DNA of 64,000 nt from Trichuris trichiura (Eukaryota; Nematoda; Enoplea; Trichinellida; Trichuridae). The stretch lies in the NCBI GenBank assembly GCA_037903355.1, contig JBAJFE010000015.1:682001-746000 (forward strand), given 5' to 3'. The translations under genes and the position numbers were made by a program. The notes beneath the pieces were generated by a model that made no database searches, was not told the origin of the DNA, and saw only the letters and a list, made by a program, of their open reading frames with translations. This document shows, in pieces, positions 46,001-56,795 of this stretch; position 1 is the first letter of the stretch, and each line of letters begins with the position of its first letter.

Positions 46001-47915
46001 CGTTCGTTATCAGCGTCTAATAGATCGCACGTGGTCAATTCTCAGAGCTACGTGAATGTTCTTGATAAAGAGTTTCTGCTCATCGATTTCTTTTGTCTGA
46101 ACGGAAATCTTTGCAAAAAACGGCAGAATCCTATTTTAAGATTGAGAGAGGGACAGAAAGAGAAAGAGTTATGAGAAAATTCTTTAAACAACAACATCAG
46201 CTGCATTTCTGGTCAGAACGTATTTTTTGATTAGAACTGAAAAGTTCGTTGGTGCAACGTGAGCTACAGTTGGCTCATAGTTCAAACTGATCATGGAATT
46301 GCGTAGAGAGGAACTCTACGACTCTGTTTTGCTGCTTCTATGCTACCAAAACACCGTTCCTCAGCAGTAAGGCAAAGCCGAAGTGAGATGCGCGCTTATG
46401 AATGTTCTCTTTCAAAGCAGCACAATCCCGTTTGCCCAATCCCTAATACATTTCCAGTTAAACGAAATATCGCACCGAGACTTGGCGCTACAGTTGCTGT
46501 TTCGCAGATGTTGTCATTTTCCGATGATTGATTTTACGGCGGAACTTGAAAGACTGAAAACTGAACACCAGTTTAGTTATACTTTGTTAGTAACGGCAGC
46601 CAACTGTCAAGTTTGCATGGATGGATACAGTCTCGTACTCATTTGCAGCCTGCTTTCCTTCACACAATTTAATGTGCCGTTCAAGTGGATTTTCTTAAAG
46701 AAGAATGGTTCGGTCGCGTTTAGCTTAAGAACTAAACTAGCGGAAAAATCAGTGATTGGCCATGTTGTCCTACTCTACACGCCAATCGCGTACAGGTGAC
46801 AGCCCAACGTTAGCAGGTGTAAAGGTCCATTTATCATAGCGAGTAGGGCGCTGTGAAAAATCGTCTCTTCAATACTCGTGCTAATCGTCGCTCCATATAG
46901 CGGAAAAAAGGGATTTTCATTCTTCTCCATGCGGAGAGGTTGCCTTAGAACCATTCATCAGGTCACTACAAGATAGCCATTACGCCTCTATCAATACTGA
47001 GCAGGTTTTAAGCGTCTTCAATTGTAAATCAGCTAGGAAACTGGCTTCGTTTTAAAATGGTTCATAGCTGTCATTTCTGGAGTGCTAAATGCAATGCAGG
47101 AGAAGAACAGTTCTAAAAGTCATTTCTGTGTAACGCAGTGAAGCATGTTTTTCGGCAACAGTGTGCACGTTGCTCTCACGGCTGGACAGCAACAGCGTAC
47201 AGATGCTACCTGTTCATCCGTCGAAATAATTGCGCAAGTTTTTAAATGAAAGCTGTTAATGAAAATCTTTCTTTCTTCTTGAATGAACGGCAAAAAAAAT
47301 TATGGCTATCCGCCGGCACGGTCCGTTTAACAAGATGAATCGACAAAGCAAGAAGATATTAGCATAAAAACTCTGCAAAAATGGCACATTTTCAGAAATA
47401 AGCGTTTCGCTATTATTTTGGCAAAAGATCTTGTACTATTTAAATTGTAGTTTCATTTTCATTGGGCAGTCAGCGTAACGTGCAACAATAAATAAAGTTT
47501 TAGCCTAATTTCCTATCAGTACTTAAAATTACGAAGGAGCATTATTTTGCTTCCTTCCAGGCTGATGCATTGTTACGGGTAAGATCAGTTTCTCGATTTT
47601 CAGTAGGAGACATTTGAAAGCGAAAAGCGACTCACCCGGATAGGTTTTGTCCATTAACTGGTAACAGGCTTGGGCCAGCCGATCAGCCTGGATAATGCCA
47701 TTGCTGTATGGAGCTGGTTGCGGGGGTCGAAATCGGTTGCCACCAATAGGTGGCTGACCATACGTCACATTAAGGAATGCGTATACCCGTTGATTACCCA
47801 TCTCAATTATTTTTCCCTTGTACCATCCGCTGGTCGTGTTCACAACAATGCTGCCCCCTTCTGCGTGAAATTTGGAAACCGAAAATAGGACGGCGTAAAG
47901 CAAACTGGCGGCCAT
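43038..47915 (-). CDS. Secreted cholinesterase-like serine hydrolase (copy 2), three exons
   Basis: Exons 47915-47636, 44644-43456 and about 43218-43038 (introns about 3.0 kb and 0.24 kb; donors CGG|GTGAGT and CGG|GTAATA; first acceptor TTTCAG) give about 549 residues. Phases match copy 1. The start is ATG 47915, since the frame upstream begins with TTG. The last acceptor could be at 43219 or 43225; both keep frame. Signal peptide MAASLLYAVLFSVSKFHAEG. Visible: GTEMWNP Trp, GGGF, GESSG (about S215), NEDEGS (about E341), MGAMHGYEIEF (about H450), PWAS Trp and FLQFYFVPV acyl pocket, so probably active on choline esters. The last exon is much diverged from copy 1: the WP pair before the tyrosine and the cysteine of the third disulfide are not conserved, and it ends WRSLLIS without a membrane tail. 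A palindromic hammerhead element lies in intron 1. Confidence 0.85.
44771..44779. repeat. Target-site duplication, left copy (9 bp exact)
   Basis: CAGGATGAT, repeated at 45188-45196. It may extend to about 12 bp with mismatches. Confidence 0.65.
44839..44878 (-). ncRNA. Hammerhead ribozyme motif (family A)
   Basis: CCG, CTGAAGA (44874-44868), perfect stem II CGGGTC/GACCCG with loop TCGTTT, GAAAGCTC, CGG. Same strand as the host gene, so it would be present in its pre-mRNA. Confidence 0.75.
45043..45083 (+). ncRNA. Hammerhead-like motif, mutated core (family A)
   Basis: CCG, CTGAGAA (expected CTGANGA), perfect stem II CGGGTC/GACCCG, GAAAGCTC, CGG. The last G of the first box is changed, so probably weak or inactive. 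Confidence 0.55.
45188..45196. repeat. Target-site duplication, right copy
   Basis: CAGGATGAT, identical to 44771-44779. Confidence 0.65.
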
Positions 47916-48427
47916 CGTCAAAATACTACGTCAAAGCAAAGCTGCAGACACACACCAAACTTGTAGTGGACGCTTGGAAATGGTCAGTTGCGTAATTCCA
48001 CATGCCGGCTGCTAATTGAACAGTCCATTGTTGTTCAACTTTGCCTTTTTTTGTAGAAACATGTTCCTTATGAAAGCTTAAGCGATGAGTAGCGCGGTAG
48101 CATCACTGAAATGAAACTTTGTTAGGCATTTGAATGATTAAAGGCAAAGGATTCACTGCTAAGAGCAGACCACGCTTTGCACACAAGACTATAGAAAATA
48201 TTCTTAGCTACTCTACTGAACTGTCACGTCTTATTTAATTTTCTGACATTGCATTTATTAGACGGCGAGTAAATGGTGCTTTTAAAATGGCCGTAATGGT
48301 ACGCAGGCCTTAGTCTGCTTCTTCAGTAGATTTAGTTTGTAATGTTTCAATAGTGATTGAATTTGTCAGAGGAATATGGCTATTTGCAAAACCGTCTAAT
48401 GCGTTCTGTCCTAATCTCAGCTTACTC
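47916..48427. other. Intergenic, upstream of cholinesterase copy 2
   Basis: No clear promoter element or coding frame was seen. Confidence 0.35.
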
Positions 48428-48583
48428 TCAATCGTCCAGTAAGGCAACAAAATATTCGCTTAAATGTCTAATGATGGCCATTTGCTTCGATCCTTCAGTA
48501 AACTTTATCCTTTCACTGCAATCAACATGCCGCTCTCGTAGTTTAAGAATAGCCATTGGTGATTGTAAAGCGGGAAGATGCTG
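48428..48583 (-). CDS. Candidate terminal exon, unidentified
   Basis: Minus-strand acceptor GGGTAG|CAG at 48584, then 51 sense codons (QHLPALQSPMAILKLRERHV followed by DCSERIKFTEGSKQMAIIRH and LSEYFVALLDD) and TGA at 48430-48428. The amino-acid make-up is protein-like and amphipathic. No partner exon with matching phase was found; the candidate at 51573-51790 ends in phase 1 while this needs phase 0. Family unknown. Confidence 0.25.
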   Translation of the reverse strand, partial: QHLPALQSPMAILKLRERHVDCSERIKFTEGSKQMAIIRHLSEYFVALLDD

Positions 48584-51572
48584 CTACCCATTTTCTCGTT
48601 CGCTAAGAAGTTCAATTTTACATGAGCGCGTGTAAGCCAGCCGCACAGTTGTTGCTGAATTAATTAAAAACCCGTATGAATTTGAGCGGTAGAAAAATAA
48701 AGTAGCTTCACCATAAAAAATCAATTGAACTATCCAGATGTGCTGGCAGCGAACAGCTTAAGGAGCTGAAGTTCCATCTTAGCAACCGCACAGCCCACCA
48801 GAGCGTATAATAATCTGACAGCTGTACCTTATATATAGGTTAACCTTTTTTTAAATTTTACCTGCCGATCAAACCAGTGTTAACAAATTTTATATGCGTG
48901 CAGCGAATTAGGCCTATTATTAGAAAGGAAAGTTTACAGTTTCGATCTAAGTAACGTACTTTGCAGGCGGTGTTTTGTTGTTTCGTTTAATCGCTGTTGA
49001 GAACGTAGGTATTTAGGAAAGCGATGTTGAATATATTTGATCAGTGATACCAGTAGAGTACATTGTGTACATTTACGTCGTTCTTGGCTTGTTTTATCTG
49101 CGAACTGGTACTGGTGGAGCTTTCGGGATACGTCTGCTCCAGTAGTCAAAGACGCTGCCGAACAGAGCACATGCTATCCGAGAGCTTCACCATTTTCAAT
49201 CCGCAAACAAAACTGGTTAAACATGGACGTAGATGTTCGAAAATGAAAACCTGTACATCCATTACAAAGCATACTATATTCAATCGACAATGTATATTAA
49301 GTAAACAGAGGGTGACGTGATCGTCACAGAGATTATAATATAATATCATGTCTATTCCCCGGGCATTCATACGGTCAATATGGCATATGCAGTTCTCAAA
49401 CGATACAACGGTTTTGGTTTATGTAAACGTAAAAAATAATATCATCGACGTTACTCACTACGTTGAAGACCAAAAAAAGATGGGCTTTGCAAAGTCTGAA
49501 GTTCGATAAGATTCAAAGGAGATCTTCAGTAAATGCTGCTTGGCATTGTATAAGCGAGCATTCAGTTCAGCCTATCATTTCTGACATGTTACGTGCTGTG
49601 CTCGAATTGGCCGATACCGTTTTGCATCTGCCTTTTGAGCGTGAAATGTTCGCCTAAAGGAACTGAACGCGCTGTTCTGACACGGAATAAAGTTCTGAAG
49701 CGGAAATAAGTAATCATAAAGCACCATTTTCCGACGTTTCGAAACAAATAGGCATTAGTTTCTCTTGAATAGGTTGTTGATGGAAACGAATGATTGCTGA
49801 TGTGATTAGTCATTGTCAACAACCGACCAACGTGACCCTGCTGCGCTGCGTAGGGATAGCATTGTCCAACCAGTCTTTCAGGAAATTGACTCAGCTACCG
49901 CAGGGGTGCGAAAGCTCTAGCCAACCGATTGATCATTTTTGACGTTAGATTAATTCCTTTCGACGGGCTAAAAGTTAACCACTAACAAACCGTACATTTT
50001 TCTTAATAGGAAGAGACTTATAATTTTATTAATCTAATAACAAATTCCAAATTGGACTTCTTTTTTACTTACCTCATTCGCGCTTAAAGAGTTGATAAGG
50101 CAGTTTCAGTTTTCCTGCCACTAATAGCAGAGACAGTTGCTTGTCAACGGCTTCTATGCCTCAGCAAAGCAGGTAAGAGTCACACGATCGTCACTTGTCA
50201 TAAAAAGTCCATATGCAAATGAGGAGAACATAGTTGTTCAAGACGATTATTTAAATTGAAAGGGTAGATTTCAGAGCGGCCTGCTTATCTTTTCCGCTGA
50301 ACTGACGGTTAACATAAAGTAGGCAGGTCTGAAAACTTAATTTTTGCTGTTTTCTTAAACATGTATTTTGCTCCGTTCCTGGCAGCAGGTGAGCTTGAAG
50401 TTACCAACAAGGTTATCGAATTCAAGCAATGGAAGCGGCAGTTATAACTGAAGCATTAAGTCCAGCGGTCATAGTATGTTAGCTAAGATCCTTTAGTGCA
50501 TGTTCCACGCCGTTTTCTGGCTAGACTAGTCGCTAGTTCTAAGTTATTAATAGGTGTGGTGCAACATAGGACGAAAAATAACTTGCGTCCGCTGTGGAAA
50601 GGGCAATTGATAAGAAAAATGTTTAAAATTACGCTGAAAACGTAGGACTAATTCAAGTAATTGTTATGCCTCATAACTGTCACTATCGACCCATTTTCAC
50701 CCTAAAGTAAGATGTATAATACGGCAACCTGTATATCTGCATCCTTCCCTACGTTCGTCCTATCCGATGCTGAACAGCAAGTCACAGCTATCAGCTATGT
50801 CGCTGCCCACTCTGGCTCTATTGCTGAAGCGTTAAAATATAAAGAAGCGCTCAAGTGCGTTTGTACTTGTTTATACTTGGCAGCTAAATTAGCATTTGTT
50901 AGAAGAATTTAAGTTTATTAACTCAAAGCTATTTAGATGGTAACGCACACTCGGAAAGTTAGGGCTATGGTAGCTTCTGACCTTCGCAACATTAAGTAAA
51001 TCTGAGCATGTTTGTCTAAGCTGAAGTTGCGTTTTCACTTGAAAGAGAAGAAACGTTGGCTGTTCAACGTGTTACTCATTTTTATGCAAGCTAAAATTGC
51101 TGAATTCGAAAAGCACGGCAATGACAACGAGTATACGTCTGCACGTTTTTAACGTGTTCACTTCGCTAACGCTTGGTTGAATTCTTTGACCTAGAGTACT
51201 TTCTCATGATTGACGTGCTATTAGGTACTTGTCTTCTGCTATTTATGTCTGCCATGAGGCCCGTTTTCTTTGCTGAAAGTTTGGTTACGTTAAGCATGAT
51301 TATGTTTTGAATTTTGTCAGCAACGTTAAGCCAACGTTATTCTTTCGCGCTGCATTAATTCTGAGTTAACAGTATAATCAGAGCTTAACGTAAACAATGA
51401 ACTGAATTGCATACCGCGTTATAACGATAGTTATCTGTTTGTCTATCCAATTAGGTGTGCATGTTTACGTATAAAAGCAGAAAGAGAGAAAAATGAAAAT
51501 AATTGCTAGGGAACTATGAAATGCAGCGCAGAAAATTGTACTGAATAGAAACTATTAACAGTAACTTCTTAC
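48584..51572. other. Intergenic with weak coding islands
   Basis: Weak plus-strand islands: 49463-49657 ends SDMLRAVLELADTVLHLPF..., with AATAAA 29 bases after its stop; 50712-50912 contains SYVAAHSGSIAEALKYKEAL. Neither has convincing splice sites, so neither is called. A minus frame at 48934-49150 is Lys/Arg/Thr-rich. Confidence 0.3.
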
Positions 51573-51790
51573 CTGGCGAACCAGTAATTCCCAAAGAGTC
51601 AAGGATGTCTTGTATGGGCACTGATTGAACCTTAACAAACGCTTGGGACAATCGACCCCGCAACTGACACAAAGACAAAGGCTTTTCCTCTGTCGCTTCA
51701 AGCTGTGAAGGGGTATTAGCGAAGCACTGCCATTGACTAAACGTTTTCAGAGGTTCGAGTGAAATGTCATCGTAAATCAGAGCCCTTTTT
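51573..51790 (-). CDS. Candidate internal exon, unidentified
   Basis: A frame of about 70 codons (LEPLKTFSQWQCFANTPSQL ... PIQDILDSLGITGSP) runs into a strong donor CCAG|GTAAGA at 51573/51572, phase 1. The upstream boundary is unclear: ATATAAAAAG at about 51786 could be a weak acceptor or a TATA box, and there is no in-frame ATG. Sense-like but unrecognised. Confidence 0.3.
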
Positions 51791-51799
51791 ATATGTGTA

Positions 51800-53415
51800 T
51801 CAATTAACAATATGTATTAATAATTACTAAGCGCTTGTAAGATTTATTGTTTCTTAAGATAGACTGTATAAACTATGTTCATATGAGCTGTTCTCAGTAG
51901 TGCTAATTTACTTGCGTTATTTCAAGCTTCTGCTTAATGAATTTAACCTTTGATGATTATTAATTTCAATAGATGCAGCGTAAGGCTGAAGTGCGCCTCG
52001 TCAATTTAGCTGAACTTGTGTTCCAGTACTTTACATTTAAAAAAGTCGTCTTGTTCTGCTCCTAATTAATCACACGTTACTCAAATCCCGTATGCCGACA
52101 AAACGGTCTTGCCTGCCATGGCAATGGAGTGCTCCGGTTTGTATTAGTAAAATGCGCTATTTTGTTTTTTCGTCGTGGCAGCATTTTTGCAATTCCAAGT
52201 CGCCGATCAATTTTTTGCAACCAGCAGGCCAAAGCTTAATGCAACAAATCAGTGTCACTATGTTTCGTAGTACTTTTCTTGTCATTTCTAAGAATTCCTG
52301 TTAATCACCCTTGCGTGAATAAGAAATATGGTAATGGATATCTCGATTCATTTTGAAAATCATGGGCTACCAGACAAAAATGTTGAAGTCAGTAAGCGTT
52401 TGTAGGATAAAGTGGCCTGTGTGGCAGCTTCAACAGCGTAGACAGGAGCAGCTAATTTGGGCAAGCGGAAATGCTATTTCTGGACGGACAAGAATTCTCC
52501 TGTCATTGCGGCAAGCACGCATAGAAAATTAATGACAATTTTACTTTCTCGTTGTAAATCTGTTCGGGTCTATTCGCAGAGAAGTTCGTTTGCTAAGAAA
52601 AGGAAGGGCATGAATAACTATTCAATTTTCTCCTTAAAGTTCAGTTTTGCAATTAAAATTTGGTGCTCACGCTTATATTAGGCCGAAAACTATTGCCATA
52701 TAATCTGTTTAAACTTTCCCACTTGGAAGACTTTGGAAGTTTCACTCGTCATGATCTGGTGTACACCTAGGGCCTATTGAACATGAGCAGAATAGTAGAA
52801 GTTACCTTAATGTTTTACTATGACACATACTTCTTCTAATCGATGTGACTGCAAAAGCAGAATTTCACAGTCGTGAGGCCATTCAAAATTTTGGTTTTTC
52901 GGGATTTCAGTACTTTCAGCCGGTCGAGGCATATGAGACTTGGGCTCACTAGTGAATTTGACCCTGCGATGTTTCGGCCCATTCAGCATTTTCTATCAAT
53001 CCAATGTTCAGAACTTTTTGAATTTTTGCATCTTCAAAGTTTCTACCTGTTGAGCGCTTCGACCTATTTCCGGATTCTATCATCCCGTGTGTTGCGCTTT
53101 TCAAATTAAGCGCAGTTCGGTGTGCCAACCTTTCAGGGTTAAAATCCTACACTCCATTCAAGACAATCGACACTTCTGCCTTTTGAGATTTCCTCTGATT
53201 AAGGATCTCAATCTCGGCGGACTTTGTGCTTTCATACGTCTAGTCCATAGTGGTCTGAAATAAATGGACCTTCAAAATTGCGTGAAAGCTTTCTTCAAGG
53301 AACGGCCTTTGCTAATTTTGCTAGAAATAATCTTTCTATGTTTTGAGATTCAGGATTTTGTTTTGATTGCATTTGTGAGGATGCTCCTCGTTTGACTGTT
53401 AAGTCGCTTTTACGT
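51800..53415. other. Intergenic, no gene seen
   Basis: Short frames without motif (52092-52304, 52457-52681, 52873-53109). Confidence 0.4.
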
Positions 53416-53427
53416 CAATTCAACTTT
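53416..53427. repeat. Target-site duplication, left copy (12 bp, one mismatch)
   Basis: CAATTCAACTTT, against CAATTCAACCTT at 53567-53578. Confidence 0.7.
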
Positions 53428-53566
53428 CTTTCGATTCTTTTACGCGCTGAAGACGGGAACCGGCGTTTCCTGAAAGCTTCGTCAAATAAAACGTTTAGCG
53501 GGTAGTATTTCCGTATCACTATTATGTTCTTTCACACTTCCGTTAGAAGGAGCTTTATTTTCAATG
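53428..53566 (+). mobile_element. Monomeric hammerhead element, family B, 139 bp
   Basis: Begins CTTTCGATTCTTTTACGCG, then the hammerhead, then AAATAAAACGTTTAGCGGGTA, TATTTCCGTATCACTATTAT, and a tail with CCGTTAGAAGGAGCTTTATTT. It is bounded by a 12-bp duplication with one mismatch and has no second arm. The same sequence occurs as an inverted dimer at 61148-61544. Confidence 0.75.
53443..53485 (+). ncRNA. Hammerhead ribozyme motif (family B)
   Basis: GCG, CTGAAGA (53447-53453), stem II CGGGAA/TTTCCTG with one wobble, GAAAGCTT, then CGTC. Stem I is GCG with CGT. Core intact. Confidence 0.7.
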
Positions 53567-53578
53567 CAATTCAACCTT
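53567..53578. repeat. Target-site duplication, right copy
   Basis: CAATTCAACCTT, one mismatch to 53416-53427. Confidence 0.7.
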
Positions 53579-53885
53579 TACAGCAAATTGTCTTTTGTCA
53601 TCAGCTTCTGACACAAATGTGGCTGTCAGTGTACAGGCAGCGATGAGTAAACACAGGTTAAGGTGCCGGGCATAACTTTAATCAGAAAGTCGATCATATA
53701 TCGAAATGTTTTTTCAATGAACTGTATGCTAATAAGGAGAGGTGAAACAAAGTAAAGGCAAGATAAATAGAAATGAAATGATAATGATGGAAACGAATAT
53801 GTAAAGTAAACGCAAGATAGAGGCATAATCGTAGGCCTAGCGAGTACGAGTCCGTATAATTACGCTGGTGCATTACAAAACTGTG

Positions 53886-54005
53886 TTAACCCATTTTGTG
53901 TAAAGGCTTTCTTATTATTGCAAAGCTTCTGGATGTAATAATCACGGATCAAAAAGACCCAAAAGCTTTGCAATAATAAGAAAGCCTCTACACAAAATGG
54001 GTTAA
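53886..54005. repeat. Foldback repeat, arms about 42 bp
   Basis: TTAACCCATTTTGTGTAAAGG with CTTTCTTATTATTGCAAAGCT is mirrored by AGCTTTGCAATAATAAGAAAG with CCTCTACACAAAATGGGTTAA. One mismatch; a spacer of about 35 bp contains CACGGATCAAAAAGACCC. A miniature inverted-repeat element is likely; no hammerhead box is seen. Confidence 0.8.
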
Positions 54006-55258
54006 TACAACAGTATAGTACAGACGATGCAATAGGAACACTAGAAAATGCCTACTTGAAAGTAGGAATAAGAATAGAAATGAACTGGTGGAATAAAATT
54101 GTGAATAAAATAATAAATAGAACGCGTAAGGGAATCAAAATTATTTCGGAGTCATAATAGCATTCGTTTGAGTTGTTAGATTTAAGATTTTGAAATAGGC
54201 CCTTCCTTTTAATATTACTATTACACTTTGTCTTCAAAGTTGAATAGACAATGATAACGGGAAGCGACTCTGTGTTACAGTTAACGAGTTTGTCTAGTGA
54301 TTCTCTTGCTGGAAGACAAAAGCGAAACTGAGTAGTCGGATTGCTGTTAATACCAAAAACAATGGTGAATTAGCAAGCTGTATGATTAATTAGGAGCAGA
54401 ACAAGACAATGGTGAATTAACACTTTTTCTTTAACTGAGCGTGGCAAAGGACTTAATGATACCTCATTGTTTATAATGATGCTTGATGACACGTTTTTGT
54501 TAACTGGAAACATCTTCGTTCGTGCTTATGTTGCTTAAATGTTTATAAAAATCAAATTACTAAGCACATAATAAACAAAATAGCTAAATTTTCTTTCATT
54601 TCTCAGTGAAGGCAGAATCTTAAAAAAATTATGGAACTGAGCGATTTAATTATTCAGCATCACAGGTGACTTTCTACTTGTGAAATAATCAATCAGAGAG
54701 TCCGTCATAGAAACGTCAAATCACGCGCATCGTTCAGGTTGCTTACCGAAGGAGTGCTTCAATCAAAAGTAGGCGAAACAGCCGCTTTTAAGGACCGGAA
54801 GGTTACCATCATCCGATACTGTTAGCAAGTATGTTGAGTAGAAAGGAGCAACAAAGCCAGAAACTGCAAAGTTAAATGACTTTGCAAGTAGATCAAATTT
54901 TAAAGGCGGGAAAAACAGGAATGAACCACCAGTCGATTGTGCGAGCGCCCATTTTCTTCCAATGGCATTCCATTTGCTGGGCAGGTTAACGAGATCCTTT
55001 GTTGCTCCATCAAGTATCCTATTAGTAGTTTAAAAAGTCACAAGACTACGAAAACTTTTCCGCTGGTCGAATCCAGTATCAATTCAAGTCGACTTGCAGT
55101 CGTTCCGCCACCTACGTCAGAACAAAAAGGTTTACTGTGCAAATGAACTGAAACAATATACAAATTTATCACGGTTTCCAGCTGGTCCATCGCGCAGGAC
55201 TCGTAACGGGAATACCCTTAAGCAAAACTGTTTAGCGTAAGCAAATTTTGCTGCGTCT
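54006..55258. other. Intergenic, no gene seen
   Basis: AT-rich, short frames only. Confidence 0.4.
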
Positions 55259-56773
55259 TCAACGTAGCAAAAGATGTACACATGCTACCAAGCCAATTAG
55301 AACTACTGAAACGGAATGAGTCAGAGCGGAGTCATTCATCCCCTGTGGCACTGTTGGTTTTCTGGCTACATTATTCATGCTGCTTTTTGAAGTCGGCCTC
55401 ATGGTGGTAGTCGAAGGATATGAAGTTCTTTTCGCTTGCACAGATTCAGATGTCTTTGATTCAGTAACATCAGTGGACCCATAAGAGGTGGTAGTAAACA
55501 CGAAAGGAGTAGTAGTCCGTATGGTAGACGAAGGAGTGGTTATCTCTTGTGTTGTTTCTTCATCGTCATCGAAGCCTAGCAGATTATCCCGTATCAGCAG
55601 GTCGGTTACCATAATTGGCAACTTAGGAACCCTGGACCAGTCAGGCTCCTCTTTGCAATCATCAAACATGGCGCATACTTGGAATTCGTAAAAGGATCCT
55701 TTGATTTTGGCGAATGGATACAAGTCGATGCTGCTTGAAGTTCGTTCGATAGTACTTGTGGTTACATTGAACTCAGCTACAGGATGGTTATTCCAAGCAT
55801 AATCGACCTCGGCTGTTTTGATTATTTGTTTCTTTATTGGCTGTCGGTTGTTGTTCGAAAAGCTCCAGCTAACTGTAACGTATGGTTTGAACGCGTTTTC
55901 TCTGCCACCCTTCTGCGTAGTCGTTTCCACCGTCGGGAGACAGTCCATGTTGCATTCCCCCGCGACAGAATGTTTCATTGGACACGACAGCCCCTTTACT
56001 GATTCGCAGGATATGTCCAAAGGTTGACTATGATCAATGTCGGTACGATAAAGCTGCAGGCAACTGTCCCCGTGCTCGTACACTCTCTTGTTCAGGTACA
56101 CTCTAAGCGTGCAGCGGTGTTTTAAGTAATCTGCAGAGAAAGAAAATTCTCCAGTTTTTGGATCCACTTGAGGCTCCAGAATCCACTCGTGAAACACTAC
56201 CTCGCACGAAGAAGATTGTATCGTGGGAAATACGGATACGGTTTCCATATCAGTTTCGACGGGTGGAGAGTAGGCAAGTTTGCCTGTTACCATTCCGCTG
56301 TCAGCATCGAAGTTTAAGTCTTTGACGCTGATGGAAAACTTGTGCTGCCACACCTGTGGCGACGGACCTAAGCGAACCAGTTCCGCTTCGTGTAAAGTGT
56401 CCAACGGGCCGTACCACAGTACCTTGAACTCTTTTTCCCGACAAAGCTCGTGCCGAAGCAACACAAAGCGGGACACCTTTTTCGTGTCCTCCTCATCCAC
56501 CAACAAGGGTTGCCAACGGCCATACTCTTCAACCAGTGGTGCTGCGGGATCGCTTGTGTTGTGGTAGTAGATTTCTCTAGTCGATATTTCTTTAATCTTC
56601 TTCAAACGATGACGTTGATTCCAAAATATTTCCACCATGCGAGGATCCTCGGCATCCATTTGAAAGAGCAACGGGGGCTCTCCACTACTTTTCGTTATTT
56701 TGTCTCCCGTAGCCCCTCCGGCCGTGAATACGGCCAGGCTGAAAGCTATCAAACGAAGCGCTATGAACAGCAT
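55259..56773 (-). CDS. GPI-anchored surface protein with fibronectin-III-like modules
   Basis: A single 504-codon exon. Signal peptide about 1-20 (MLFIALRLIAFSLAVFTAGG). Three beta-sandwich-like regions follow: about 33-135 (LLFQMDAEDPRMVEIFW ... FKVLWYGP), about 145-245, and about 295-385 (YVTVSWSF ... EFQVCAMFDDC), the last most like a fibronectin type III module. A Cys-rich linker lies at 254-278. Residues 405-480 are a Ser/Thr/Pro-rich, mucin-like stalk, and 486-503 is a hydrophobic end without a cytoplasmic tail after small residues near 481, as in GPI signals. It should therefore sit on the outer cell surface, perhaps as an adhesion or receptor component; no ligand can be inferred. The start is supported by the signal peptide. 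ACTTTCAG ends 13 bases before the ATG, an acceptor for a 5' leader exon or a trans-spliced leader. No orthologue recognised. Confidence 0.8.
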   Translation of the reverse strand: MLFIALRLIAFSLAVFTAGGATGDKITKSSGEPPLLFQMDAEDPRMVEIFWNQRHRLKKIKEISTREIYYHNTSDPAAPLVEEYGRWQPLLVDEEDTKKVSRFVLLRHELCREKEFKVLWYGPLDTLHEAELVRLGPSPQVWQHKFSISVKDLNFDADSGMVTGKLAYSPPVETDMETVSVFPTIQSSSCEVVFHEWILEPQVDPKTGEFSFSADYLKHRCTLRVYLNKRVYEHGDSCLQLYRTDIDHSQPLDISCESVKGLSCPMKHSVAGECNMDCLPTVETTTQKGGRENAFKPYVTVSWSFSNNNRQPIKKQIIKTAEVDYAWNNHPVAEFNVTTSTIERTSSSIDLYPFAKIKGSFYEFQVCAMFDDCKEEPDWSRVPKLPIMVTDLLIRDNLLGFDDDEETTQEITTPSSTIRTTTPFVFTTTSYGSTDVTESKTSESVQAKRTSYPSTTTMRPTSKSSMNNVARKPTVPQGMNDSALTHSVSVVLIGLVACVHLLLR

Positions 56774-56786
56774 GAGCGGACGGCGC

Positions 56787-56795
56787 CTGAAAGTA
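56787..56795 (-). promoter_or_regulatory. Splice acceptor just upstream of the ATG
   Basis: TACTTTCAG immediately precedes the last 13 untranslated bases before ATG 56773. Either a cis intron in the 5' untranslated region or a trans-splice site. Confidence 0.45.

Noticed and set aside
46383..46799. 138-codon plus-strand frame inside intron 1 of cholinesterase copy 2
   Set aside because: No motif, no signal for splicing or promoter, unremarkable composition. A nested gene cannot be supported.
51514..51810. Reading 51514-51810 as another cholinesterase exon
   Set aside because: No GTEMWNP, GESxG, GYNEDEG or HGYE motif, and the vague similarity to the 250-280 region of cholinesterases is not convincing.
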